The notes under the pieces: model-generated | What the model was told of the DNA's origin: nothing | The model's database searches: none | Seen by the model: only the letters and a program-made list of their open reading frames with translations | Position numbers and translations under genes: made by a program | Shown here: one piece after another, positions 8,813 to 18,654 of the stretch | How positions within the stretch are numbered: the stretch's first letter is position 1 | Layout: the number at the start of each line of letters is the position of its first letter | Assembly (NCBI RefSeq): GCF_017874035.1 | Contig: NZ_JAGGKV010000004.1 | Span: forward strand, 434,001 to 498,000 | Length of the DNA: 64,000 nucleotides | From: Paenibacillus aceris | GTDB taxonomy: Bacteria > Bacillota > Bacilli > Paenibacillales > NBRC-103111 | Direction of reading: 5' to 3'

Positions 8813-11800
8813 TCATTCCTTCACAGTAATCCCGCAAATATCAAATTCAAATTCCAAATCCTGGTGTGACGGTATCAAATATTCATCGTGCACAGGTGCG
8901 CCCCAGCTGTCGTCTCCGCCTACTCCCATTTGTCTGCCCGCCACGGTTACGACCGTATAATGCACCTCAGGCAGCTCCCAATGATGATTAGCTTGCTCAA
9001 GCTCAAAAGCGGAATAAGGAGATACATTGCACTCTACTGGAGTAAGCGGATCTGCTTTGATCATAAGCCCTAGTCCATTCGCATCGGTTATTTTCACGCT
9101 TCGGACGCCAGTGCGGTTGCCCGATTCCTGCGGAACGAGATAACGCGAAGGCAATTGATCGACCGGGCTGCTGAAAACAGCTAAGCGCGCCCCGCAAGCG
9201 CGGTCGATGTAGTTTTCTTCAGGCCCCATCGCGTACCATTCGGATTGGTTATATTCAGACGCCATCTTGAAAGACAGAGCAACGATAGGCAGATTCGGAA
9301 GCCCCTCGGCTCCTTTGTAGCAGGTGTGCACACGGACGGTTCCATCCACATACACCGTGTAGGCCGTTCTAACACGTATTTCGGAATGGATGCTGAACGT
9401 GTACTCAAACGAGACGGTTGCCGTTTCCGATGTTTGCTGTAGTTCGACTTTTTCGCATTTTCTCGCTAAACTTGCAGCGTACCAAGCGCCTGCCGTGAAG
9501 CTGAGCGAAGTCCCTTTATCATTATCGGTGGTGGCCCTCCAAAATAATGGCGTCGGTGGCACGGCGATCATTTCGCGACCGCTGTATCTGATTGATACCA
9601 GCGATCCGACCTGCTTGGAAAATAGCATAGAAAAATCTTTGCCCATGACGCCTATATTTACATCGCCTTCGACCACATTAAGAGCTCCGGATGGCAGACT
9701 GCAATCGGATGGAGTCTGAATTGCCATAATCTTTTGGCCAAAAGCGACCTCAAATCCGGCCTCGGCCCACAGAAGCGCCTCTTTAAGCTTCAGCGAAGCT
9801 TGCAGACAATACTCACCGGGTCCCTCTTCCATATGGGGCAGTTCTATCGGAACGCTAATTTGGTTTTGCGCTTCTACGTCGACATGTGTTTGCCATTTCC
9901 CTATCTGCTTGCCATCACGATACAGGCTATACGCCAGTACAAGATGGTCCGTTCCTGTGAACAAGCTTTCATTGACGATTTTAATATGCGTTCGGGTCGG
10001 CTCCAACTTATAATTCTGATAGAGGAATTTAACTTCCTGCATTTTCGGCGTGATTTGCCGATCCGCATATACAAGACCATTGCCGCAGAAGCTATAATCG
10101 GACGGGCGATCCTGGAAATCGCCACCGTAAGCTAAATATTCGCGGCCGAAACGGTCTTTTTTCACCAACGCCTGGTCGATATAGTCCCAAATAAAGCCGC
10201 CTTGATACATCGGGTACTTGTTTTCCAGTTCCGTATATTTATGCAGGCCGCCGACAGAGTTTCCCATGGCATGCATGTATTCACAACTGATGTACGGTTT
10301 TTCCGGCTGGCTTTGTAGATAGGCTTCAATATCCGCCGGCTTCGCGTACATTCTGCTCTCCATGTCGCTGGTAGCATCATATTTGCGGTTATGGAATACG
10401 CCCTCGTAATGGACAAGCCGGCTCGGGTCGGTTTCGCGGAAATAATTCGATACGTTCAAAATAACCTGTCCCGCATAAGACTCGTTGCCGCACGACCAGA
10501 TCAAGATGGAAGGATGGTTTTTATCCCGTTCCACCATCGAGCGCGCACGGTCAAGCACAATGTCCTGCCACTGCGGATCGTTGCCCGGGATGTTCCAAGA
10601 AGGCTCGACGGCGCCCATTTTTTGCCAGGATCCGTGCGTTTCCAAATTCATCTCATCGATGACGTAGACGCCATATTCGTCGCACAGCTCGTACCACAAC
10701 GTTTGGTTCGGATAGTGCGAGGTGCGAACGGCGTTGATGTTGCTTTGCTTCAACGTCTGGATATCCCAAAGCATGTCCTGCTTCGTGATCGCCCTGCCGC
10801 TGCGGCAGTTGAACTCGTGGCGGTTGACGCCCTTAAACATTATCCGTTTGCCGTTAAGGCACATCAGCTTGTCTTTCATTTCAAAACGGCGGAAGCCGAC
10901 CTTTTGTACGATCGCTTCGACCAGTTCCCCGTTCTCATCCAAAATCGAAATGCAAAGCGAATACAAATACGGGCTCTCGGCGCTCCACAGATGCACATGG
11001 CCTGCTTCAGCAATCACTTCCAGCTTGCTGCTTTGGAATTCGTTCTTTGCCGTAAGGCACGTCTTGCCCGCGGCGTCTTTCAGTTCCAGCAGCGCATGAA
11101 CGGGAGCAGACGGATTTGCGCGCAGCGCCAGATCCACCTTTAATGTGCCGTTTTCATAGCGGTCATCCAGTTCGGCATTGACGCGCAAATCCCAAACATG
11201 GTGCTTCGGAACCGTAAATAAATACACATCGCGGAAAATGCCGGAGAAGCGCCAAAAATCTTGATCCTCCAGCCAGCCCCCGGTGCTGCGCTGATAGACC
11301 TCAACAGCCAGCTTGTTCGACCCTTCGCGGATATACGGTGTCAAATCGAATTCGGAAGGCGTGAAGCTGTCCTCGCTGTAGCCGACAAATTCGCCGTTCA
11401 GCCAAACGTAAAAAGCCGATTCGACGCCTTGAAAAGAAATATAAACGGGCTTGCCTTGCATATGGGCCGGCAGATCAAAATGCTTCACATAACTGCCCAC
11501 CGGATTATGCTCCTGGGAAATGTGCGGAGGACGAAGATCGGCCAGCCCATCCCATGGATACATCGTGTTCACGTACTGCGCCTGGCCCCAGCCTTGAAGC
11601 TGAATATGGCCCGGCACCTGAATATGCTCCCAAGCGGCACAATTGTAATCCGATTCGTAAAACGCGGCAATCCGGCTTGACGGATTGACCGCATAGCTGA
11701 ACTGCCAGCTGCCGTTCAAGCTGTGGCGCATGTCCATCGGCAATCCGGCCGTGGCGGACGCCATCGAGCTATAGTAGCGGTGGTCTGAGTGAGCATCCAG

Positions 11801-11863
11801 CCTGTTCACTCTAAAAATGCTGACATCTTGAAGCCAATCCAGGCTTGGTTTCGTATGACTCAT
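8813..11863 (-). CDS. lacZ: Beta-galactosidase LacZ, GH2
   Basis: Full-length 1016-residue GH2 beta-galactosidase of the E. coli LacZ type, hydrolysing lactose or other beta-galactosides in the cytoplasm. Domains in order are the jelly-roll sugar-binding domain (about 45-220), an Ig-like domain, the TIM barrel (about 335-630, with FKGVNRHEFNCRSGRAIT), a second Ig-like domain and the large C-terminal Bgal_small_N domain. The acid/base is Glu461 in WSCGNES and the nucleophile is Glu528 in ISCEYMHAMGNS. It lies directly behind the two permease genes of a CUT1 importer, as in lacEFG-lacZ operons of other bacteria, which points to uptake of an intact beta-galactoside. Confidence 0.95.
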   Translation of the reverse strand: MSHTKPSLDWLQDVSIFRVNRLDAHSDHRYYSSMASATAGLPMDMRHSLNGSWQFSYAVNPSSRIAAFYESDYNCAAWEHIQVPGHIQLQGWGQAQYVNTMYPWDGLADLRPPHISQEHNPVGSYVKHFDLPAHMQGKPVYISFQGVESAFYVWLNGEFVGYSEDSFTPSEFDLTPYIREGSNKLAVEVYQRSTGGWLEDQDFWRFSGIFRDVYLFTVPKHHVWDLRVNAELDDRYENGTLKVDLALRANPSAPVHALLELKDAAGKTCLTAKNEFQSSKLEVIAEAGHVHLWSAESPYLYSLCISILDENGELVEAIVQKVGFRRFEMKDKLMCLNGKRIMFKGVNRHEFNCRSGRAITKQDMLWDIQTLKQSNINAVRTSHYPNQTLWYELCDEYGVYVIDEMNLETHGSWQKMGAVEPSWNIPGNDPQWQDIVLDRARSMVERDKNHPSILIWSCGNESYAGQVILNVSNYFRETDPSRLVHYEGVFHNRKYDATSDMESRMYAKPADIEAYLQSQPEKPYISCEYMHAMGNSVGGLHKYTELENKYPMYQGGFIWDYIDQALVKKDRFGREYLAYGGDFQDRPSDYSFCGNGLVYADRQITPKMQEVKFLYQNYKLEPTRTHIKIVNESLFTGTDHLVLAYSLYRDGKQIGKWQTHVDVEAQNQISVPIELPHMEEGPGEYCLQASLKLKEALLWAEAGFEVAFGQKIMAIQTPSDCSLPSGALNVVEGDVNIGVMGKDFSMLFSKQVGSLVSIRYSGREMIAVPPTPLFWRATTDNDKGTSLSFTAGAWYAASLARKCEKVELQQTSETATVSFEYTFSIHSEIRVRTAYTVYVDGTVRVHTCYKGAEGLPNLPIVALSFKMASEYNQSEWYAMGPEENYIDRACGARLAVFSSPVDQLPSRYLVPQESGNRTGVRSVKITDANGLGLMIKADPLTPVECNVSPYSAFELEQANHHWELPEVHYTVVTVAGRQMGVGGDDSWGAPVHDEYLIPSHQDLEFEFDICGITVKE

Positions 11864-11902
11864 TCAATTCGTCTCCTAAACAATCATATTTAGCATTTTA
11901 CT

Positions 11903-12721
11903 CTATTTTACAGATCCGACCATGCCCGCAACAAATTGTTTTTGCATAAGGAAGAAAACCAGTGCAGTCGGCAGCGTGGAAATAACGATAGCCGTCATGA
12001 TCACACCGAAATCCGGCGAATAACTGGAACCCAAGTTCGAGACTAAGAGCGGAATCGTTCTTTTATCCGGGGTCTGCAGTACAATAAGCGGCCACAAGTA
12101 GTTGTTCCAGCTGGACATAAAAGTAATAATCGACCCAGCGGCGAATGTTGTCTTCATCGTTGGCATGTAGATGCGGAAAAACAAGCCGAGCTCGGTCAAG
12201 CCGTCCATACGTCCGGCCTCAAGCAGCTCCTTCGGGAACATTTTCGTGCTTTGGCGGAAAAAGAAAATGAGGAACGCAGTCGTAAAAGTGGGGAGCACGA
12301 CCGCCACGATCGTATTGACGCCAATCACGGGAACCGTTCGCGACAGCTTGGAAAACATTTGATAAAGCGGCACCATCATCGCCGCGAATGGAATCATCAT
12401 CGACAGCAGCAAAATGTTGAACACAACATCTTTCGCCTTGCTGCGGTAAATTTCAAAGCCGTAACCGGCCAGAGAGGCAATCAGCAGCGCCAGCACTGTC
12501 GTCGATATAGAGATTTTGAGTGAATTGCCGAAAGCTTGGAACAGGTTGATTGAGCTCACCAGTTTGTTGAAGTTTTGCACAAAGTGGCTGCCCGGCAGCA
12601 TTCTCCCCTGGGTGACATCCACGGAAAGATTCGTCGAGCTAATGACCATCCAAATAAACGGGAATATCGAGATGATCGCCGCAGCGGTCAAAAATACATA
12701 GATGAAGATCCTTTTCCACAT
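11903..12721 (-). CDS. CUT1 sugar ABC permease, MalG/LacG type
   Basis: Inner-membrane permease of an ABC sugar importer, 272 residues with six predicted helices. The EAA loop that docks the ATPase is EAGRMDGLTELGLFFRIYMP near residues 167-186, and the typical C-terminus ends FVAGMVGSVK. It shares one base with the upstream permease, showing translational coupling. With the 12721-13608 permease and the lipoprotein at 13695 it makes a complete importer except for the ATPase. Next to LacZ and an alpha-galactosidase, a galactoside substrate is inferred. Confidence 0.93.
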   Translation of the reverse strand: MWKRIFIYVFLTAAAIISIFPFIWMVISSTNLSVDVTQGRMLPGSHFVQNFNKLVSSINLFQAFGNSLKISISTTVLALLIASLAGYGFEIYRSKAKDVVFNILLLSMMIPFAAMMVPLYQMFSKLSRTVPVIGVNTIVAVVLPTFTTAFLIFFFRQSTKMFPKELLEAGRMDGLTELGLFFRIYMPTMKTTFAAGSIITFMSSWNNYLWPLIVLQTPDKRTIPLLVSNLGSSYSPDFGVIMTAIVISTLPTALVFFLMQKQFVAGMVGSVK

Positions 12722-13608
12722 TATTTATTCTCACCTGCCAGTTTAATTTGAAGGACGGAGAGCACGATGATCATGACCACAATCGAATAGGAGACGGTAG
12801 CGGCATAACCAAAGTCGGGAGAGTATTTGAACGAAAGATTATAGATGTATTGGGAAATCGAAAGAGTTGCATTGCCTGGTCCGCCTTTTGTAATATTAAC
12901 AATTTCGTCGAACAGCTGCAGCGTCCCGATCGTCGAAGTAATCGAAGTAAACAAAATGATCGGCTTCAGTAATGGCACCGTAATGCTGAAAAATTGCCGT
13001 ACCGAGGAAGCGCCGTCGAGGCGAGCGGCTTCATAGATCGAACTGTCGATGTTTTGCAGCGCCGACAAATAGAAAATCATATTATAACCGGTCCAGCGCC
13101 AAGTAATCGCAATAATAATCGTTACCTTCGCCCAGAACGGATCGGAAATCCATTGAATCGGTTGCGCGAGAATATGCAGCTTCATGAGCGCCAGATTGAC
13201 TAGACCATCGTTACCAAACAAATATTTGAACACGACTGAATAAGCGACAAGTGAGGTGATGCAGGGCAAAAAAATCGCCGTGCGGAAAAATCCCTTGAAC
13301 CGTAGATTGCTGTCGTTAAGCAGCACGGAGATGATCATGGCCAGCAAAATCATGATAGGCACTTGAATGATCAAAAAGAGAAACGTATTTTTGACAGCAG
13401 TAAAGAACGTCTTATCGCTAAACAGCCGTTTGTAGTTGTCGACGCCATTGAAATGCAGATTTGCTCCAGCTCCGGTCTTAAAGGAGAGCAGTAAGGCTTG
13501 AATCATTGGATAAAAGTAAAAGATGCAGATCAAGATTACGGCGAGCGCAATAAATAGCCATCCCGTCAACTTTGCTCGGTTTTTCATTGTATAGTTCAAG
13601 GTTACCAA
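12721..13608 (-). CDS. CUT1 sugar ABC permease, MalF/LacF type
   Basis: Partner permease, 295 residues with six helices. The EAA loop is YEAARLDGASSVRQFFSITVP near residues 190-210. The start is TTG 13608, with AGGA about six bases upstream; ATG 13587 in the same frame lacks a ribosome site. It stands between the binding-protein gene and the second permease gene. A hairpin in the gap to the binding-protein gene probably lowers permease expression relative to it. Confidence 0.92.
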   Translation of the reverse strand: MVTLNYTMKNRAKLTGWLFIALAVILICIFYFYPMIQALLLSFKTGAGANLHFNGVDNYKRLFSDKTFFTAVKNTFLFLIIQVPIMILLAMIISVLLNDSNLRFKGFFRTAIFLPCITSLVAYSVVFKYLFGNDGLVNLALMKLHILAQPIQWISDPFWAKVTIIIAITWRWTGYNMIFYLSALQNIDSSIYEAARLDGASSVRQFFSITVPLLKPIILFTSITSTIGTLQLFDEIVNITKGGPGNATLSISQYIYNLSFKYSPDFGYAATVSYSIVVMIIVLSVLQIKLAGENK

Positions 13609-13630
13609 ACCTTTCCTTCAGAAAAATGGA

Positions 13631-13676
13631 AACGCTGACCTCCGCCATGCGCATCGGCAAAACGAAGGTCAGCGTT
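13631..13676 (-). terminator. Hairpin between binding-protein and permease genes
   Basis: AACGCTGACCT (13631-13641) pairs perfectly with AGGTCAGCGTT (13666-13676). Read on the minus strand it is followed by TTCCATTTTTC. A partial terminator or 3' stabilising hairpin here would give more binding protein than permease. Confidence 0.6.
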
Positions 13677-13694
13677 GATCGGAAATGCAACGGG

Positions 13695-15002
13695 TTACTT
13701 AATTTGCGACTCCGCTTGAGATTGCGCGTCACTCAACACTTTATCCAAATCTGTTCCTTTTAAATAGCTCTGTGCTCCGACTTTGAGAATATCTTCGATC
13801 TCATACGTATGCATACCATAGTTGACCTTTGGAATTTGCGTCGTCCAGGTTGCAAAATCAGAGCTGATCTTTTGGCCGCCGAAGTAATCGTCCGCTTTCG
13901 TATAAGCTTCGCCTGAAGCTGCAGGCTTATAGGTGCCGATAACTCCGATATCGGTCAGCATTTTTTGATACAGATCTACATTAGAGCCAAGCGTTTTTCC
14001 GAGGAAATCCGCGGCAACGTCTTTACCAGGGCTATTCAGCACATACCAGGAGCTTCCGCCAAGGTTCGAAGCGTTGACCGAGCTGGCTGTGTTTTTCAGT
14101 TTAGGGAACGGAACGACAGCCCATTTGCCGGATTGGTCAGCTTGCGCCTTAACGGAAGGCGTGATCCAGTTGCCTGTCGGCACGGTTGCGACAGCGCCGC
14201 TGTTAAAGCCAGCCAGGAAAGCGTTCCAGTCGGAAGTAATCTTCACGATATTGGCGGACATTAAAGTTTTGTACGTTTGGAAAGCGTCCTTCAGCGCGGC
14301 ATTGTCTTTCAGATCCGGCGTAGAGCCATCACTTTTCAGATACCAGGAGCCTGCCGACTGAATCATCATGCGGATTAAACCAAGGTCGTTCGGATCCTGC
14401 GTCAGCATATCTTTGCCGGTTTTTGCTTTTACCGCTTTACCGATCTCAATAAATTTGTCCCAATCAATGTTCTTCATATCGTCGACTTTATAGCCGGCTT
14501 GCTGTAGGTAGTCGGTGCGGACATACAATCCTGTTACGCCGGAATCGAACGGAAGACCGTACTGTTTACCGTTTAGACTGGTCGATCCGATTTTGTAATC
14601 GGCGAAATCAGACGCTTTAATGGAAGACGACAGGTCTTGGAAAGAATCGGGATATGCTTTCAAGAAGCTTTGGGCGCGATAGTCTTCAATCAATACTACG
14701 TTAGGCAAACCCGAGGTCGTGCCGGAATTAAGTCCGGTGTTCAGCTTTTGGATGATGTCATCCTGGGCGTACTCCACGATGTTGATTTTCACATCAGGAT
14801 GATCTTTCGCGTACGCTTCTTGCGCCAATTTCATCGCTGCGATATTAAAGTTTTTGTCCCATGCCCAGACTGTAATTTCCTTGGTGCCGGACGTCGCTTG
14901 ATCCGAAGGTTTCGCGGTATTCGTTGTGTTGCCGGAGTTGCTCGAGCATGCCGATAGCAGCAAAAGACTCGACAACAGGACTGCTGAAAGTTTCTTTTTC
15001 AT
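13695..15002 (-). CDS. Sugar-binding lipoprotein of the galactoside importer
   Basis: Extracytoplasmic solute-binding protein of family 1 (MalE-like), 435 residues. The signal peptide and lipobox LLLLSAC predict lipid attachment at Cys19, followed by a Ser/Asn/Thr-rich linker. The mature part begins ITVWAWDKNFN and contains YGLPFDSGVTGLYVRTDYL and WAVVPFPKL, typical of oligosaccharide-binding members. It is the first gene after the two-component pair, with GGGGGAG before ATG. Its own promoter region (15003-15205) carries direct repeats and a cre-like site. Confidence 0.93.
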   Translation of the reverse strand: MKKKLSAVLLSSLLLLSACSSNSGNTTNTAKPSDQATSGTKEITVWAWDKNFNIAAMKLAQEAYAKDHPDVKINIVEYAQDDIIQKLNTGLNSGTTSGLPNVVLIEDYRAQSFLKAYPDSFQDLSSSIKASDFADYKIGSTSLNGKQYGLPFDSGVTGLYVRTDYLQQAGYKVDDMKNIDWDKFIEIGKAVKAKTGKDMLTQDPNDLGLIRMMIQSAGSWYLKSDGSTPDLKDNAALKDAFQTYKTLMSANIVKITSDWNAFLAGFNSGAVATVPTGNWITPSVKAQADQSGKWAVVPFPKLKNTASSVNASNLGGSSWYVLNSPGKDVAADFLGKTLGSNVDLYQKMLTDIGVIGTYKPAASGEAYTKADDYFGGQKISSDFATWTTQIPKVNYGMHTYEIEDILKVGAQSYLKGTDLDKVLSDAQSQAESQIK

Positions 15003-15028
15003 GTTGCTCCCCCTGTTTGATAGAGTTA

Positions 15029-15042
15029 TGAAAATGCTTACA
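15029..15042 (-). promoter_or_regulatory. Candidate cre (CcpA) site
   Basis: The minus strand reads TGTAAGCATTTTCA, one base from the common consensus TGTAAGCGNTTTCA. It lies about 26 bp before the binding-protein ATG, where CcpA binding would block elongation. Family knowledge plus inference. Confidence 0.45.
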
Positions 15043-15136
15043 AAGTAATCATAACATCCCTCGAAAACGGCCTGTTAGGAATTACTTTTCATCAATTAGT
15101 GTTATTCTTTGAATTTGCAACCGCTTTTTATTCTCA

Positions 15137-15185
15137 TTTTTTTTAGAATTTGTACTTTTTTTAGAATTTGTACTTTTTTTAGTAT
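15137..15185 (-). repeat. 18-bp direct repeats upstream of the binding-protein gene
   Basis: GTACAAATTCTAAAAAAA (minus strand) occurs twice with an 18-bp period and a partial third copy (ATACTAAAAAAA). It sits between the kinase stop codon and the binding-protein promoter, a place suited to the YesN-type regulator encoded upstream. Confidence 0.5.
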
Positions 15186-15205
15186 TGCAGGTGTATTGTA
15201 GGTGT

Positions 15206-16984
15206 TTATACCGGCTGATCGGTCATCCACGGAATCTTAATGGTAATTTTTGTTCCCTGGCCTAATCCGCTCTCCATCGAAACGCCGTATTCCTTGCCGT
15301 ACAGCAGCAGTAAGCGATCGTGAACGTTGCGGATGCCGATGCCTGTGAACGGCTGCTTCGCATGGTTCGGATTCGTGGTTGTCTCCTCATAAGGTGCCTG
15401 CTCCATTCCGTCGCCATTATCGACGACCTCGCAGACGAGTGTTTCCCGGTCTCTGGTGATGATGACGTAAATATAACCTGTATGTTTTTTATGAAAAGCA
15501 TGAAAAAAGGCATTTTCGAGAAAAGGCTGGAGCATCAGTTTGGGCACCTGCGCCATCAGGCAATCCGGCGAGACGAAGTAATCGACTTTAATGCCGCGGC
15601 CATAGCGCACCTGGTTAATAAACACATAATGCTTCAGGCTCTGCAGCTCCTGTTCAACCGTAATCGTTTCTTTGACATTGCTGATCGTATTTTGCAGCAA
15701 CGAGATGAGTGCATAAATCGTCTCTGTAGCCTGCTCATTGCTGCCCCGCTGGACTAATATGTTCACGGAAGCGAGCGTATTATACAGAAAATGAGGATTG
15801 ATTTGCTGCTGCAGCGCGGCCAGCTCCGCCCTACGCCGCTCCTTCTGGGTTTCAACCAACCTGCTGATATAGTCGTTGAGCTCGTCGAGCATATAATTGA
15901 AGGAATTGCTTAGCTCCCTCGTTTCGTAGGTGCCGGAGACCGTCATATAGTTGTTAAAATTGTTTTTGGTTACATTCGACATCTTCTTGACGAGCGTTCG
16001 CAGCGATTGGGTCAGCCTACGCGTAATAAAGTAAACGACCAGTACTGCTGCCGCCACAATACCTGTACAAATAAGCACGATCGCCTGTGTGTTGAGCATA
16101 TGGCCGAGCACCACATTTTTATCGATCACATTCACAATGTAAAAATCAAACAACGGCAAATAATCGGCAAGCACGATAACGTCTTTGCCGCTCATTTCCA
16201 GCTCCAGATTGGCTCCTCCCGTTTGCTGCAGCGTCTTGGCGCTGTCCGACAGCTGGTCTGACACCGTCCCGACAAGCTCCGTCCGATTGCTGGAGACGAT
16301 GACCCCGGATTGATTAAGGATCATCACATCATTGCCGGTGCTTGTAAAACTGTTGTAAATGCCGCTAAATTCGCTTTCCCTGATCATCATGTACAGCGTG
16401 CCGTAAATTTGCTCACTCCCCGGTATGTACAGCGCTTTCGAAGCGACCAGACTAGACTCGCCGGAACCCGCAACCTTATCTTTCATAAAGCTGTATAGCA
16501 GCTTTCCAGGCTGACTGAGCGTACTTTGTGTAATCGGATTTTGCTGCAGCTCTTGCGTAGAGCCGGACCAATAAGCACGGTCGCTGATATAGCTTTTGCC
16601 GTTTCCGCCGAGCAGCAAGATCCCGATGCTTTTGGTGCCGATTCGCGATTGGATCCGGTTCATCTGATCCTCCATGCTGTAAACAGTTCTGTAATTCGTC
16701 AAGGAGTCCATGTCTGGCGCGGTCAAATAATTTTTGATTGCAGCGCTTTGCGCTGTATTAATCGCTATGTTTACGTTGGAGTAGTGGAACGATTCCAAAC
16801 CGCTTTTGATCTGGTCGATAATCTTCGAATTTGTAATACTGAATGTTTGTACAAACAGCTTTTTAGACATTTGCAAAGTCACCCATGAAGTTAAGATCGT
16901 GATGGAGATAATACTGATCACCATGACGAAAAAAATTTTGCTAAATAAGCTTTGTTCTGCGATTTTCCGTAGACGGGTTCCCAT
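15206..16984 (-). CDS. YesM-type sensor histidine kinase
   Basis: Membrane sensor of a two-component system, 592 residues. Helix 1 spans about 15-38, then comes an extracytoplasmic dCache-like sensor region (about 40-298), helix 2 at about 300-321, HAMP (about 322-375), a short coiled coil, and a His_kinase domain with His398 in QQQINPHFLYNTL. The HATPase domain has the N-box LQPFLENAFFHAF, VDNGDGM and GIGIRNVHDRL. It lies 22 bp behind its response-regulator gene. It probably senses an extracellular galactoside or the loaded binding protein; the ligand is inferred from context. Confidence 0.93.
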   Translation of the reverse strand: MGTRLRKIAEQSLFSKIFFVMVISIISITILTSWVTLQMSKKLFVQTFSITNSKIIDQIKSGLESFHYSNVNIAINTAQSAAIKNYLTAPDMDSLTNYRTVYSMEDQMNRIQSRIGTKSIGILLLGGNGKSYISDRAYWSGSTQELQQNPITQSTLSQPGKLLYSFMKDKVAGSGESSLVASKALYIPGSEQIYGTLYMMIRESEFSGIYNSFTSTGNDVMILNQSGVIVSSNRTELVGTVSDQLSDSAKTLQQTGGANLELEMSGKDVIVLADYLPLFDFYIVNVIDKNVVLGHMLNTQAIVLICTGIVAAAVLVVYFITRRLTQSLRTLVKKMSNVTKNNFNNYMTVSGTYETRELSNSFNYMLDELNDYISRLVETQKERRRAELAALQQQINPHFLYNTLASVNILVQRGSNEQATETIYALISLLQNTISNVKETITVEQELQSLKHYVFINQVRYGRGIKVDYFVSPDCLMAQVPKLMLQPFLENAFFHAFHKKHTGYIYVIITRDRETLVCEVVDNGDGMEQAPYEETTTNPNHAKQPFTGIGIRNVHDRLLLLYGKEYGVSMESGLGQGTKITIKIPWMTDQPV

Positions 16985-17006
16985 TGGCAGCCGATTGTCC
17001 CCTCAA

Positions 17007-18548
17007 TTAATTTTTACGATATAGACTGGGCGAAATCCCCTTCAGCTTGCGAAACACTTTAGTAAAATAGCTGTGGTCGGAGTAGCCGACCAGGCTGCCT
17101 ATTTCTGCAATCGAAAGCGCCGAGTTATCCCGCAGCAGCTCGCACGCCTTATCAATGCGAATGCGGTTCAAGTATTCGTTAAAGCCTTCTTTATTATGAA
17201 CGGTAAAATAATTGGACAAATACGAGGCGTTAAAATGAAACAGCTTCGCCACTTCCGTTAATGTCAGCGGTTCCGAAAGATGCTCATCGATATACTGTAA
17301 AATTTTTTGAAAGGCCGGCGAGCCGGCTTTTTTGCCGGTGACGCATTCCATTGCCTCGTTCAAAAATTTTTCTACCAGCGCAATCACGTCTGTAATATGG
17401 TCCGCCTCATGAATCGAACGAAAATACTCATACTTGCCTTCATCCAAGGAAGCCGCCTCATAATGAAAATGCTGTAGGGAGACGATAATATTGAATAGGC
17501 TGTGGCCTAAAGACGATTTCAATGCGAACATGTCCATGTCCTTCCGCCCGGGCATCGACTGCACATAGCTGCGCAGCCGGCCAAACGCTTGAGGATACTC
17601 TTGGCGATTCAGCCCGGCATTAAAGGCTTCCATATCAAAACTGACGCTTTCCCCTTGCTCATTCAGCTCATCCAAAATCAAGTACTGCCGGTTCGACAAA
17701 AAGAAGCGGTGGTTGACGATTTGCATAATTTCGTTAGAATAAACCTCGTGCATGGCTTCAATGTCTGTAAAAAATCGGCTAAGCGCGAAAAACAAGCCCA
17801 TGCCCGAGCTAGCCCCGGTTTCCGCAAGCTGTCTAACCAAACGAGCTGCGGCCGCTTTGGCCTCCGGATCCAGGTTAAGCAAGAAGCGGATTTGCCCGTC
17901 TTGATGAGACAGCAGCCGTACAGTCAGTGGGCTTTGCATATGTTGCACAATGGCTCCGATAACGGCCTCGGCCCATTCTTCGCTGCGTTGTAACGTTGCC
18001 GAACCCAGCTGCGCATCTGCGATTAATAGCGCAAAGTCAGTGTAAGGAAGAGCGCTTTCCAGCTCCTGACGGTCGTACGTGATGGAATAGCCGGATATCA
18101 GCTTATCCAGAATATAGTCCAGAGAATGCTTACTGTCGCCGGTCAGCTCCATACCCCGCAGCTCGGGGATGCGCTGAGCCGTTTTATGCAACACTTCCAA
18201 CAGAGAAGCGGCATCGAGCTTCGGCTTCAACATATAATCGGCAACGCCGCTCTGAAAGGTCGAACGCACATATTCAAACTCGCCGAAGCTGCTCAGCACA
18301 ACAATTTCAATGTCCGGATACATCGCTTTCACGACTTTCGCCAGCTCTGTGCCGTCCATCACCGGCATCACAATGTCGGTCAAAATAATATGCGGCCGGT
18401 GCAAATGAACAAGCTCCAGCGCCTCCTTGCCGTTGGCGGCTTCGCCGACGATTTGAAACCCTTCGCTTTCCCAGTTCAACAGATGGATAATTCCTTGACG
18501 CACCAGCATTTCATCGTCAACCACAAGGATTCTGCCCTTAGCCTCCAT
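17007..18548 (-). CDS. YesN-type response regulator with AraC-family DNA-binding domain
   Basis: About 513 residues. The receiver domain (about 5-125) has acidic pocket DDE, phospho-acceptor Asp58 in ILTDIVMP and Lys in MLKPK. A long linker follows, then a C-terminal AraC pair of helix-turn-helices with SEPLTLTEVAKLFHFNASYL and IGSLVGYSDHSYFTKVFRKL. The start is ATG 18548 behind AAGGAGCGG; a longer frame to 18593 has no ribosome site. It is first in the regulator-kinase-transporter-glycosidase order and is expected to activate the binding-protein promoter. Confidence 0.93.
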   Translation of the reverse strand: MEAKGRILVVDDEMLVRQGIIHLLNWESEGFQIVGEAANGKEALELVHLHRPHIILTDIVMPVMDGTELAKVVKAMYPDIEIVVLSSFGEFEYVRSTFQSGVADYMLKPKLDAASLLEVLHKTAQRIPELRGMELTGDSKHSLDYILDKLISGYSITYDRQELESALPYTDFALLIADAQLGSATLQRSEEWAEAVIGAIVQHMQSPLTVRLLSHQDGQIRFLLNLDPEAKAAAARLVRQLAETGASSGMGLFFALSRFFTDIEAMHEVYSNEIMQIVNHRFFLSNRQYLILDELNEQGESVSFDMEAFNAGLNRQEYPQAFGRLRSYVQSMPGRKDMDMFALKSSLGHSLFNIIVSLQHFHYEAASLDEGKYEYFRSIHEADHITDVIALVEKFLNEAMECVTGKKAGSPAFQKILQYIDEHLSEPLTLTEVAKLFHFNASYLSNYFTVHNKEGFNEYLNRIRIDKACELLRDNSALSIAEIGSLVGYSDHSYFTKVFRKLKGISPSLYRKN

Positions 18549-18610
18549 GTTCCGCTCCTTCAATCCAAATATAATTAGTCTCGCAGGTGACATCCATTTT
18601 TATACATGCA

Positions 18611-18654
18611 AAAAAACGAGAGAGGATGCTTCTGTGTGAAGCGTCCCTCTCTCG
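18611..18654 (-). terminator. Strong terminator upstream of the response-regulator gene
   Basis: Arms CGAGAGAGGATGCTTC (18617-18632) and GAAGCGTCCCTCTCTCG (18638-18654) pair with one bulge; on the minus strand they are followed by TTTTTTTGCATG. It probably ends the gerBAC operon, though it lies 400 bp behind it, or acts as a leader attenuator for the regulator gene. Confidence 0.6.

Noticed and set aside
10391-11143. 250-codon plus-strand frame inside lacZ
   Set aside because: Antisense to a fully conserved GH2 gene, basic and low-complexity translation, no ribosome site; one of several mirror frames caused by lacZ codon bias.
15137-15185. Possible CRISPR-like array
   Set aside because: Only two and a half copies, contiguous and without spacers; better read as tandem repeats or an operator.
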